A stretch of 64,000 nt of DNA. Source: Rhodospirillales bacterium (GTDB lineage Bacteria; Pseudomonadota; Alphaproteobacteria; ATCC43930; CGMCC-115725). The notes under the pieces were generated by a model. That model searched no databases. It saw only the letters and a list, made by a program, of their open reading frames with translations, and had not been told where the DNA came from. Below, piece after piece: positions 56,806-64,000 of the stretch; the first letter of the stretch is position 1, and every line of letters starts with the position of its first letter. The stretch covers positions 62,001 through 126,000 of the forward strand of contig CANJCB010000005.1 in NCBI GenBank assembly GCA_947473305.1. The letters are read 5' to 3'. Made by a program: the position numbers and the translations under genes.

Positions 56806-58085
56806 GGACGCACCTGGCCCGTGCCCCGGACCCGATACTTGTAGCTCGTGAGCTGTTCCGCGCCCACGGGTCCGCGCGGCGGCAGGCGGCCGGTGGAGAT
56901 ACCGATCTCCGCCCCCATGCCGAATTCCGCCCCATCGGCGAATTGGGTCGAGGAATTATGCAGCACGATGGCGCTGTCCACCTCGTCGAGGAAGCGTTCG
57001 GCGGCCGCCTGGTCCTCGGTCACGATGGCGTCGGTGTGGTGGGAGCCGTAGTGGTTCACGTGCCGGATCGCTCCGGCAACGCCGTCCACCACCTTCACTG
57101 ACAGGATCGCGTCGAGATATTCGGTGGCCCAGTCTTCTTCCGTCGCGGGCAGAACCTGGGGATCGAGGGCGCGGGTTTCCGCGTCGCCGCGCAATTCGCA
57201 GCTGGCGGCTCGGAGGTCGGCCAGGATCGGCGGCAGATGGGTCTTGGCCACGGCGCGATCGACCAGCAGGGTCTCGGTCGCGCCGCAGACGCCGACCCGC
57301 CGCATCTTGGCGTTGAGGGTGATGGCGCGGGCTTTCTCCAGATCCGCCGCCCCGTCCACATAGGTGTGGCAGAGGCCTTCCAGATGGGCGATCACCGGGA
57401 TCCTGCTCTCGCGCTGGACCCGCTCGATGAGCGACTTTCCGCCGCGCGGGACGATGATGTCGATGAGATCGCTCATGGTCAGCATATGGCCGACCGCCGC
57501 GCGATCCCGCGTCGGGACAAGCTGCACGGAAGCCTCGGGCAGGCCTGCCGCGACGATGCCGCGCTTCAGGGCCGCGACGATGGCGGTGGAGGAATGGAAG
57601 CTCTCCGATCCTCCGCGCAGGATCGCGGCATTGCCCGACCGGATGCAGAGCCCGCCCGCGTCGCCGGTCACATTGGGCCGCGCCTCGTAGATGATGCCGA
57701 TGACGCCGAGCGGCACGCGGACCCGCTCGATCAGGAGGCCATTGGGCCGGGTCCAACTCGCCATGATCTCGCCCACGGGATCGGGCAATGCTGCCACGTC
57801 GTCGAGACCCTTGGCGATCCCCTCGATGCGCTTTTCGTCGAGCTTCAAGCGGTCGAGCATGGCTCCGACGACGCCCTTTTCGGCGGCTTCGGCCATGTCG
57901 CACTCGTTGGCGGCGAGGATCTCGCCCGTGCCTTTGCGGAGTTCGGATGCGGCGGCCTTGAGTGCTGCGGTCTTGGCCGCGGCCGGCAGGCGCGCCAGCA
58001 CGGCGGCGGCGTCCCGCGCCTTGAGGCCGATGGCGCGCATCTCTGCCGCGAGGTCCTGGGTTTTCGTCATCACCGCTGCCGTCAT
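56802..58085 (-). CDS. proA: Gamma-glutamyl phosphate reductase
   Basis: The second step of proline synthesis. The 427-residue aldehyde-dehydrogenase-fold protein has the family segments [25 protein letters not shown] and the catalytic cysteine region [16 protein letters not shown], plus the C-terminal [22 protein letters not shown]. Two in-frame ATG (58085 and 58070) are possible starts. It follows proB by 119 nt that contain a short family-B element. Confidence 0.95.
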   Translation of the reverse strand: MTAAVMTKTQDLAAEMRAIGLKARDAAAVLARLPAAAKTAALKAAASELRKGTGEILAANECDMAEAAEKGVVGAMLDRLKLDEKRIEGIAKGLDDVAALPDPVGEIMASWTRPNGLLIERVRVPLGVIGIIYEARPNVTGDAGGLCIRSGNAAILRGGSESFHSSTAIVAALKRGIVAAGLPEASVQLVPTRDRAAVGHMLTMSDLIDIIVPRGGKSLIERVQRESRIPVIAHLEGLCHTYVDGAADLEKARAITLNAKMRRVGVCGATETLLVDRAVAKTHLPPILADLRAASCELRGDAETRALDPQVLPATEEDWATEYLDAILSVKVVDGVAGAIRHVNHYGSHHTDAIVTEDQAAAERFLDEVDSAIVLHNSSTQFADGAEFGMGAEIGISTGRLPPRGPVGAEQLTSYKYRVRGTGQVRP

Positions 58086-58120
58086 GACCGGTCTCTCTTG
58101 TCTTTCCCCATCCTGTCCAC

Positions 58121-58151
58121 CGTCATCCTAGGGCCAACCCCGAGGATGACG
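58121..58151. repeat. Family-B palindrome, internal-deletion derivative
   Basis: CGTCATCCTAGGGCCAA is joined directly to CCCCGAGGATGACG: only the two ends of the roughly 107-bp element remain. It lies between proB and proA. Confidence 0.7.
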
Positions 58152-58204
58152 CGCGGAGGGAGCGGGCATTACCTTCATACGGGAGAGGTCGCCCTCGGCA
58201 CTCC

Positions 58205-59320
58205 TCACGTCACCACCAGATCATCCCGGTGGATGATCTCGTCCCGGCCACGGTAGCCCAGGATTTCCTCGATTTCACCGCTTTTGTGCCCGGCGATGGC
58301 GCGGGCGTCGGTGCTGGAATAGGCCGAGAGACCCCGCGCCAATTCGCGGCCTTCGCGGTTCGCGACCAGCACCGTGTCGCCGGGCTCGAACTCGCCCTCG
58401 ACCGAGACGACCCCGGCGGGCAGCAGGCTCTTGCCGGACTTGAGCGCGCGACCGGCGCCTTCGTCCACGGTCAGCCTGCCGGAAGGATTGAGGCTTCCGG
58501 CGATCCAGGCCTTGCGGGCGGTGCGGGGTTCCGCCACGGGCAGGAACCAGGAACAGGGCGCGCCGTTTTCGATGGCGGAGATGGGGTGCAGGGGTTCGCC
58601 CTTGGCGATCACCATGCGGCAACCGGCGCCCATGGCGATCCGGGCGGCCATGAGCTTCGTCACCATGCCGCCGCTGCTATAGCCGGTGGGAGCCGCTCCC
58701 GCCATGGCCTCGATTTCGGGAGTCACTTCCCGGATTTCCGGGATCAGCGTCGCCGAAGGATCCTTGCGCGGATCGGCCGTATAGAGCCCGTCGATGTCCG
58801 AGAGCAGCACCAGGGTATCGGCGGAAATCATCTGCGCCACGCGGGCGGCGAGCCGGTCGTTGTCGCCGAAGCGGATCTCGGCGGTCGCCACCGTGTCGTT
58901 CTCGTTGATGAGCGGGATGGCCCCGAGGGTCAGCAACTGCTCCAGGGTGGCCCGCGCGTTGAGATGGCGGCGGCGCTCCTCCGTGTCGTCGGGGGTCAGC
59001 AGGATCTGCGCGACGGTCAGCCCGTGGGCGGCCAGCGCCTCCTGATAGGCATGGGCGAGGCGGATCTGGCCGGTGGCGGCGGCGGCCTGCTTCTCGTCGA
59101 GGCGCAGGGCCCGGCCGGTGAGGCCCAGGTGCCGGCGGCCCACGGCCACCGCGCCGGAGGAGACGATCAGCACGTCCTGCCCCCGCGCCCGGCAATAGGC
59201 CAGGTCCGCGATGATCGATTCGAGCCAGCCGCGCCGGATATCTCCCGTCAAACCGTCGACCAGCAACGCCGAGCCGATCTTGACGATCAGCCGTTTGGCG
59301 CTGTCGAGGCGCTGGGTCAC
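58205..59320 (-). CDS. proB: Glutamate 5-kinase
   Basis: The first, proline-inhibited step of proline synthesis. The 371-residue protein has the amino acid kinase domain ([13 protein letters not shown] at the start, [27 protein letters not shown]) and a C-terminal PUA domain from about 280. GTG 59320 overlaps the obgE stop as GTGA. Confidence 0.96.
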   Translation of the reverse strand: MTQRLDSAKRLIVKIGSALLVDGLTGDIRRGWLESIIADLAYCRARGQDVLIVSSGAVAVGRRHLGLTGRALRLDEKQAAAATGQIRLAHAYQEALAAHGLTVAQILLTPDDTEERRRHLNARATLEQLLTLGAIPLINENDTVATAEIRFGDNDRLAARVAQMISADTLVLLSDIDGLYTADPRKDPSATLIPEIREVTPEIEAMAGAAPTGYSSGGMVTKLMAARIAMGAGCRMVIAKGEPLHPISAIENGAPCSWFLPVAEPRTARKAWIAGSLNPSGRLTVDEGAGRALKSGKSLLPAGVVSVEGEFEPGDTVLVANREGRELARGLSAYSSTDARAIAGHKSGEIEEILGYRGRDEIIHRDDLVVT

Positions 59321-60363
59321 GTGAAGGCTTCCGCCGCCATGGCCTTCTGCCGCGCGATCTCGGCCTGCTCGGCCCGGCGCTCGGTGATGGTATGGAGGAG
59401 CGTCGCCATGGCGGCCCGAACGCCCATGCTCGTGGCGCCCGAGAGCAGCAGGACCGGTTGCTTCGACGCCCGCTTCAGCTTTTGGACCTTGGCCTTCAGC
59501 TCCTCGGGCGGGATTGCGTCGATCTTGTTGAGGCCGACGATCTCGGGCTTGCCCGTCAGCCCATTGCCATAGGCCTTCAATTCCTTGCGGATGGTCTTAT
59601 AGGAGGCGACCACGTCCTCCTCGGTTCCGTCGACCAGGTGGAGGACGACGGCGCAGCGTTCCAGATGTCCGAGGAAGCGATGGCCGAGCCCGACCCCCTC
59701 GCTGGCGCCCTCGATAAGGCCGGGCAGGTCGGCCAGCACGAATTCCTCGTCATCCACCTTCACGACGCCCAACTGGGGCTTCAGGGTGGTGAAGGGGTAA
59801 TCCGCGATCTTGGGCTTGGCGTGGGAGACGGCAGCCAGCAGGGTCGATTTCCCGGCATTGGGCAATCCCACGAGGCCCGCGTCGGCGATCAGCTTCAGCC
59901 GCAGCCAGATCCAGCGCTCCTCCCCGGGCCAGCCGAGATCGGCGCGGCGGGGCGCCTGGTTGGTCGAGGTCTTGTAATGGGCATTGCCGAAGCCGCCGTC
60001 GCCGCCGCGCAGCAAGGTATGGCGCTCGCCGGCCCGCGTCAGGTCGAGGAGAACCTCCTCCTGGTCGTCGGCGAGAACCTGGGTTCCCACCGGCACCTTC
60101 AGGACGATATCCTCGCCATGGGCGCCGGTGCGGTTCTTGCCAGCACCACCGCGACCCTTCTGGGCCTTGAAATGCTGCTGGTAGCGGTAGTCGATGAGGG
60201 TGTTGAGGTTATCGACCGCCTCGATGACGATATTGCCGCCGCGCCCGCCGTCGCCGCCGCTGGGGCCGCCGAACTCGATGAATTTCTCGCGGCGGAACGC
60301 GCTGGAGCCGGCGCCGCCGTCACCGCTGCGGATGTAGATCTTGCATTGGTCGAGGAATTTCAT
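59317..60363 (-). CDS. obgE: GTPase ObgE/CgtA
   Basis: A ribosome-associated GTPase in 50S maturation and stress signalling. The 348-residue protein has the glycine-rich Obg domain (about 1-158; [16 protein letters not shown]), P-loop GLPNAGKS (166-173), and NKID in the G4 position. ATG 60363 gives the conserved MKFLDQ start; the frame opens slightly earlier. A terminator-like hairpin lies just upstream. Confidence 0.96.
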   Translation of the reverse strand: MKFLDQCKIYIRSGDGGAGSSAFRREKFIEFGGPSGGDGGRGGNIVIEAVDNLNTLIDYRYQQHFKAQKGRGGAGKNRTGAHGEDIVLKVPVGTQVLADDQEEVLLDLTRAGERHTLLRGGDGGFGNAHYKTSTNQAPRRADLGWPGEERWIWLRLKLIADAGLVGLPNAGKSTLLAAVSHAKPKIADYPFTTLKPQLGVVKVDDEEFVLADLPGLIEGASEGVGLGHRFLGHLERCAVVLHLVDGTEEDVVASYKTIRKELKAYGNGLTGKPEIVGLNKIDAIPPEELKAKVQKLKRASKQPVLLLSGATSMGVRAAMATLLHTITERRAEQAEIARQKAMAAEAFT

Positions 60364-60374
60364 CGTTTGAAGTC

Positions 60375-60411
60375 CAAAAAGCAAAAGGGGGAATGTCAGC
60401 CATTCCCCCTT
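60375..60411 (-). terminator. Intrinsic terminator between rpmA and obgE
   Basis: On the minus strand an 11-bp perfect stem (AAGGGGGAATG / CATTCCCCCTT) with a 5-nt loop is followed by TTTTGCTTTTT. It ends about 11 nt before the obgE ATG, so obgE and the genes behind it depend on readthrough or on a promoter not recognised here. Confidence 0.75.
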
Positions 60412-60450
60412 GTCTTCGATCGCGCCCGAAGCGCTTAAGGGTGGAACAGC

Positions 60451-60720
60451 CTATTCGGCGGCCACCGGCAGCGGGGTCACGGAAACGAAAGTCTTGTCGT
60501 TCCTTCCCTTGGAGAAGGTCACGTTGCCCTCGACGATCGCGAAGATCGTGTGATCGCGGCCGATCCCGACATGGGTGCCGGGGTGATACTTGGTCCCGCG
60601 CTGACGGATGATGATGTTGCCGGGAACGACGGCCTCGCCACCGAACTTCTTGACGCCGAGACGGCGTCCGGCGGTATCGCGCCCGTTGCGGGATGAACCG
60701 CCTGCCTTTTTATGTGCCAT
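60451..60720 (-). CDS. rpmA: 50S ribosomal protein bL27
   Basis: A large-subunit protein near the peptidyl-transferase centre. The 89-residue protein starts [23 protein letters not shown], the typical form without a Firmicutes-type cleaved leader. It lies 16 nt after rplU and is followed by a strong intrinsic terminator. Confidence 0.97.
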   Translation of the reverse strand: MAHKKAGGSSRNGRDTAGRRLGVKKFGGEAVVPGNIIIRQRGTKYHPGTHVGIGRDHTIFAIVEGNVTFSKGRNDKTFVSVTPLPVAAE

Positions 60721-60736
60721 TGCTTGGGCCCTTCTC

Positions 60737-61051
60737 TCAGCCGGCGACGATGTCGGCGATGCGTAGAACGGTCAGCTCTTGGCGATGACCCTTCTTGCGG
60801 CGGTAGTTGTGGCGACGCTTCTTCTTGAAGACGATCACCTTCTTGTCCTTCTTGTGCTCAAGGACGGTGGCCTTGACGGAGGCGCCCGCGACGAGCGGGG
60901 TGCCGGCCGTGCTCTCGGCGCCTTCGCCGACGATCAAGACCTCGTCCAGGCTGATCGTCGAACCGACGTCCCCTGCGAGCTTTTCGACGAAGATGACTTC
61001 GTCTTTGGCGACTTTGTATTGCTTGCCGCCGGTACGGATGACTGCGAACAT
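60737..61051 (-). CDS. rplU: 50S ribosomal protein bL21
   Basis: A large-subunit protein. The 104-residue protein has the family start [24 protein letters not shown] and the [21 protein letters not shown] signature. It heads rplU-rpmA-obgE behind a strong promoter. Confidence 0.97.
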   Translation of the reverse strand: MFAVIRTGGKQYKVAKDEVIFVEKLAGDVGSTISLDEVLIVGEGAESTAGTPLVAGASVKATVLEHKKDKKVIVFKKKRRHNYRRKKGHRQELTVLRIADIVAG

Positions 61052-61112
61052 GATTGGGAGCTTCGCGCTAAAATCAAAAGGGACGTGACTCGCGTCCGTC
61101 CGAGGAAGCGGG

Positions 61113-61140
61113 AATATAGCGATGGTGCTTTCCCTGTCAA
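61113..61140 (-). promoter_or_regulatory. Strong housekeeping promoter for rplU-rpmA
   Basis: On the minus strand TTGACA and TATATT are separated by 16 nt, the best promoter match in the window. The transcript would begin about 50 nt before the rplU ATG, and a GGACG/CGTCC hairpin lies in its leader (61081-61101). Confidence 0.75.
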
Positions 61141-61182
61141 CTTCTTTGCCGGGGCAGGGGCCGGGAAGGCCACGAGAATCTC

Positions 61183-62310
61183 ATGACGCTTGTTGAAGCG
61201 GGCATCCGCGGCGGGGCGATTACGCTCTTTCTGCTGACGGCGGCGCTGCTGTTTCGGGACCTCCGACATCGACCCAGCGGGCTCTATGCCGTTCTCCTTA
61301 ATATAGGCGTGGCGGCCTATGTGCTGGAATCGACGCCGCTGCTGGCCCGCCAGGCGACGCTCTGGATGGCCCCGATCCACTGGCTAAGCTTCGGAAATCA
61401 AGTGCTTTTCTGGCTTTTCGCCTCGGCGGCCTTCGACGACCGCTACGAGCGGTCCTGGCGACGGGAATTGCTGTGGCCTTTGCTGGGGGGCTTCGGGCTC
61501 TTCAACTACTATTGGCCCTGGGATGACGGCTGGTGGATCTATAACGGCCTGTCGCTCGTCTTCGCGGGGCTCGCGGTCCGGGCGGCGCTCGCCGGGCGGT
61601 CCGAGGATCTGGTCGAAAGCCGCCGCCGCTTCCGACTCGTGACGATCGTGGTAATCGCCGCCTATATCGCGGCGCTGGTGATCTCCTCGATGGTTTTCCG
61701 GATGAGCGTCGCAAGCCAGCCCATGAGCCTGCCCAATGCGCTGGCCCTTCTGACGCTCGCCGCCTGGATCGCTTTTAGCCGGATGACGCTGATCGCGCGT
61801 GGTTCCGCCTCGATGATCGACGAGCCGGAACCGCCGCGGCCCGAGACCGAGCCGGATCCCCAGGAATTCCAGCTGCTGGAGCGTCTCAAGGAATTGATGG
61901 AGGTGGAGCGGCTCTCCCGTGAGCCCGGCCTGTCGGTGGCCTCGCTCGCGGCGCGGCTGGGGATTCCCGATTATCGGCTGCGCCGCCTCATCAACGGGCG
62001 GCTCGGGCATCGCAATTTCACGAGCTTCGTCAACGGCTACCGGCTGGAGGAGGCGAAAGCGGCGCTGGCCGATCCCGCCCAGGCGGCGGTACCCGTGCTG
62101 ACCATCGCGCTGGACGCCGGATTCCAGTCCATCGGACCGTTCAATCGGGCCTTCAAGGCGGCGACGGGGGTTACTCCAACGGAGTATCGGCGCCTAACTC
62201 CCTCTCCGGCCGCCTCTCGCGGAAACATCGTTTCCGCTGTCGGCAGGCAAAGCGAAGCTTTGCCGAGAGACGGAGGGAGGGGGAAGGGGCCCACGCAGTG
62301 GGAACGGTGA
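61183..62310 (+). CDS. Membrane-bound AraC-family regulator with repeat-derived tail
   Basis: A 375-residue protein with about six or seven hydrophobic helices in the first 210 residues, then a cytoplasmic AraC DNA-binding domain with two helix-turn-helix motifs (SVASLAARLGIPDYRLRRLI and TIALDAGFQSIGPFNRAFK, the latter ending in GVTPTEYRR). The last 35 or so residues, from SPAASRG on, are encoded by family-A repeat copy 8, so the original stop has been replaced. It is followed by a sterol-desaturase-like gene, a pairing seen in other proteobacteria. Confidence 0.88.
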   Translation: MTLVEAGIRGGAITLFLLTAALLFRDLRHRPSGLYAVLLNIGVAAYVLESTPLLARQATLWMAPIHWLSFGNQVLFWLFASAAFDDRYERSWRRELLWPLLGGFGLFNYYWPWDDGWWIYNGLSLVFAGLAVRAALAGRSEDLVESRRRFRLVTIVVIAAYIAALVISSMVFRMSVASQPMSLPNALALLTLAAWIAFSRMTLIARGSASMIDEPEPPRPETEPDPQEFQLLERLKELMEVERLSREPGLSVASLAARLGIPDYRLRRLINGRLGHRNFTSFVNGYRLEEAKAALADPAQAAVPVLTIALDAGFQSIGPFNRAFKAATGVTPTEYRRLTPSPAASRGNIVSAVGRQSEALPRDGGRGKGPTQWER

Positions 62311-62404
62311 GGTAGGTTCCTCCGGCGGCGAGACGCTCGGGCGCCTCAGCGCCCTCGCCCCACCTCGCCCTAATCCCTCTCCCCCTGAAGGGTGGAGAGG
62401 GACT
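62198..62404. repeat. Family-A palindromic repeat, copy 8, overlaps a gene end
   Basis: CTCCCTCTCCGGCCGC to GGTGGAGAGGGACTT. In place of the CGCAAGCGAGCTTGCG module near the right end it has, near the left end, GGAAACATCGTTTCC and AAAGCGAAGCTTT hairpins. Its first 113 nt encode the C-terminal tail of the AraC-type protein; the rest fills most of the gap before 62509. Confidence 0.8.
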
Positions 62405-62508
62405 TTGATGCGAATACGCTGCCATAAATCATAGCCGATTCCGGAATCGGCCAGCCGTTTGCGGAACTCGGCGAGACGGGGTGATCCGCCGCGGGCATCG
62501 TCCGCCGC

Positions 62509-63333
62509 ATGAACGATCTGCAACATCTCCTCACCTATTCGATCCCCGCGGTCATCCTGCTGGCGACGATCGAGGCCTTCGTCCTCTCCTGGCTCCGGAA
62601 GGGCGATTACGACTGGCGATCCTATTTCGCCTCCATGGCCGACGCGCTAGTCCGGCAATATCTCGTCTATGTCTTCCTGCCGCTGAGCCTTGCGGCGCCG
62701 CTGATCGGCTGGGCCTGGAGTCATCGGCTCACGACCCTTCAGATCGATAGCCTGCCCGCCTTCCTGCTGTTCTTCCTGGGCCTGGAGTTTTGCTACTACT
62801 GGTTCCACAGGGCCGCGCATCGGGTCCGCTGGTTCTGGGCGACCCATGGGGTCCACCACTCCACCAACGGCTATAATCTCTCGGTCGCCTATCGCTTCGG
62901 CTGGACCGGGGCGCTGACCGGCATGGCGGTGTTCTATGTTCCGCTGATCTGGATCGGCTTTTCGCCCGCCATCGTCTTCACGTCGCTCTCTCTCAACCTG
63001 CTCTATCAGTTCTGGTTGCATGTGGATTGGATCCCCAGGCTCGGGGTGCTGGAATGGGTGCTGAACACGCCCTCCCACCACCGGGTCCATCATGCCGCCA
63101 ATGCCGAATATATCGACGGCAACTATGGCGGCGTGCTGATCGTCTTCGACCGGCTCTTCGGCACCTTCAAGCCGGAACGCGCCGATCTCCCCTGCCGCTA
63201 CGGGCTGGTCGAGCCGCTCACCTCGAACAACCCCCTCAAAATCGCCTTTCATGCCTGGGGCCAGCTTTTCCGCGACATCTGGAAGGCGCGCTCCTGGCGC
63301 GAACGCCTGACCCTGCCTTTCTCTCCCCCCTGA
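62509..63333 (+). CDS. Sterol desaturase / fatty acid hydroxylase family protein
   Basis: A 274-residue integral membrane diiron enzyme of the FA-hydroxylase family. The histidine boxes are present: HRAAH (about 102-106), HGVHHS (about 115-120) and HRVHHA (about 192-197), with several hydrophobic helices around them. Substrate unknown; bacterial members hydroxylate or desaturate lipids, hopanoids or carotenoids. It follows the membrane AraC-type regulator, which probably controls it. Confidence 0.9.
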   Translation: MNDLQHLLTYSIPAVILLATIEAFVLSWLRKGDYDWRSYFASMADALVRQYLVYVFLPLSLAAPLIGWAWSHRLTTLQIDSLPAFLLFFLGLEFCYYWFHRAAHRVRWFWATHGVHHSTNGYNLSVAYRFGWTGALTGMAVFYVPLIWIGFSPAIVFTSLSLNLLYQFWLHVDWIPRLGVLEWVLNTPSHHRVHHAANAEYIDGNYGGVLIVFDRLFGTFKPERADLPCRYGLVEPLTSNNPLKIAFHAWGQLFRDIWKARSWRERLTLPFSPP

Positions 63334-63347
63334 CCGGAGTTTGAACT

Positions 63348-63914
63348 ATGAGCATCTTCATCGGCTTCCTGCCCTTCGTGCTGTCCTTCGTCCTCCGGAT
63401 CTTTCTCTCGGCGCGGCTGGCGCTCGCCGTCTCGGCGGGTGTCGGGCTGGTGGCGCTGGGCCGCCAGTTCATGAGCGGCACGCCCAAGAGCCTCTCCCTG
63501 CTGGCGCCCCTGCTGATCGGCGCCGCCTTCCTCCTGGCGCTGCGCTGGCCGCGCTTCGCGGAGCGGGGCGCCGGGTTCCTGGTGAGCGGCGGGCTCGCGG
63601 CTTTCGTGCTGGGCGGCATCGCTTTGGGCCATCCCTTCAGCCTGGAGTGGGCGAGGGAGGCATCGCCCCCCGCGATCTGGAACGAGCCGGCCTTCCTTAA
63701 CGCCAATCTGGTCATCAGCCTCGCCTGGGGCCTGGGCTTTGCGCTCCTGGCGACGATTTCCCTGCCCTTGGAGGCGATGCCGGGCCGTCGCGTCCGATCC
63801 CTGGTCGCGGCCTGCGTGATGACGGCGGCGGCGCTCTTCACCTCCTGGTATCCGGTCCATGTCCGGGAGACCGCCCGGCAGGCGGCGATAAGTCAGCTCC
63901 AGACCGCCCCTTAA
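63348..63914 (+). CDS. Multi-pass membrane protein, unknown function
   Basis: A 188-residue protein with about six hydrophobic helices (for example FIGFLPFVLSFVLRIFL and AALGFALLATISLPL-like segments) and short loops. No family is recognised. It starts 14 nt after the sterol-desaturase-like gene with ACCGGAG upstream, so the two form an operon and may act on the same lipid. Confidence 0.7.
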   Translation: MSIFIGFLPFVLSFVLRIFLSARLALAVSAGVGLVALGRQFMSGTPKSLSLLAPLLIGAAFLLALRWPRFAERGAGFLVSGGLAAFVLGGIALGHPFSLEWAREASPPAIWNEPAFLNANLVISLAWGLGFALLATISLPLEAMPGRRVRSLVAACVMTAAALFTSWYPVHVRETARQAAISQLQTAP

Positions 63915-63945
63915 GACGCTGTCGTATTTTTTTTACGCTCCTTAG

Positions 63946-63970
63946 GGAACCTGGGGCCGACCTGCGGGTT
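63946..63970 (+). promoter_or_regulatory. Possible EcfG-type stress promoter at window end
   Basis: GGAAC-N16-GGTT resembles the alphaproteobacterial general-stress (EcfG) consensus GGAAC-N16/17-cGTT. It lies in an 8-bp inverted repeat (GGGAACCT 63945-63952 / AGGTTCCC 63981-63988), so it could also be a simple hairpin. The gene it would serve is outside the window. Confidence 0.3.
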
Positions 63971-64000
63971 TCTCCTCCGTAGGTTCCCCCGATGACGCTA

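Overview
The window is a GC-rich bacterial chromosome segment, almost certainly from an alphaproteobacterium and most likely from the Rhodospirillales or a relative. I infer this from gene order: ftsY-mtaB-dapF, ffh-rpsP-rimM-trmD-rplS-leuCDB-asd, sdhCDAB, mdh next to odhAB-lpd, an atpHAGDC operon without the F0 genes, and obgE-proB-proA-nadD-rsfS-rlmH-gpmI-envC-ctpA. No rRNA, tRNA or CRISPR array was seen.

Layout. 1-4.9 kb: end of an unknown gene, then leftward ftsY, mtaB, dapF and a small secreted Lys/Ala-rich protein. 5-14.4 kb: a secreted HExxH protein, then rightward SRP, ribosome, tRNA-modification, leucine and aspartate-family genes. 14.6-16.4 kb: divergent pyridoxal kinase and CitE-like lyase. 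16.6-21 kb: succinate dehydrogenase and ketopantoate reductase. 21-23.8 kb: ZapE ATPase, VapBC toxin-antitoxin pair and an EamA exporter. 23.8-26.6 kb: a peroxide-defence block (oxyR divergent from ahpC, ahpD, dps). 27.2-34.2 kb: malate dehydrogenase and the 2-oxoglutarate dehydrogenase complex, without sucCD between them. 34.4-39.2 kb: leftward transaldolase-DUF484-xerC, and priA. 39.6-45.5 kb: F1 ATP synthase and a ferritin-like protein. 45.7-61.1 kb: a long leftward block running from rplU-rpmA through obgE, proline and NAD synthesis, ribosome silencing, rlmH, gpmI, envC, ctpA, a YibQ-like deacetylase and rppH. 61.2-64 kb: a membrane AraC-type regulator, a sterol-desaturase-like enzyme and a membrane protein.

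The leftward block is interrupted between rlmH and gpmI by an AT-richer island (about 51.97-54.71 kb). It holds an IS1595-family element with 20/21-matching inverted ends, an intact transposase and three tightly overlapping passenger genes of unknown function. The element's left end interrupts the 3' remnant of a Shedu-like (DUF4263) defence gene. This island is the best candidate for something undescribed.

Other notable points are an RsfS protein with a roughly 210-residue basic N-terminal extension, a nadD gene with no ATG, GTG or TTG start before its catalytic motif, a four-part OxyR-type site with the spacing described for Escherichia coli, and an AraC-type gene whose C-terminus is encoded by an intergenic repeat. 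Several families of palindromic intergenic repeats are scattered through the window (eight copies of family A, six of family B, two of family C, plus minor ones).
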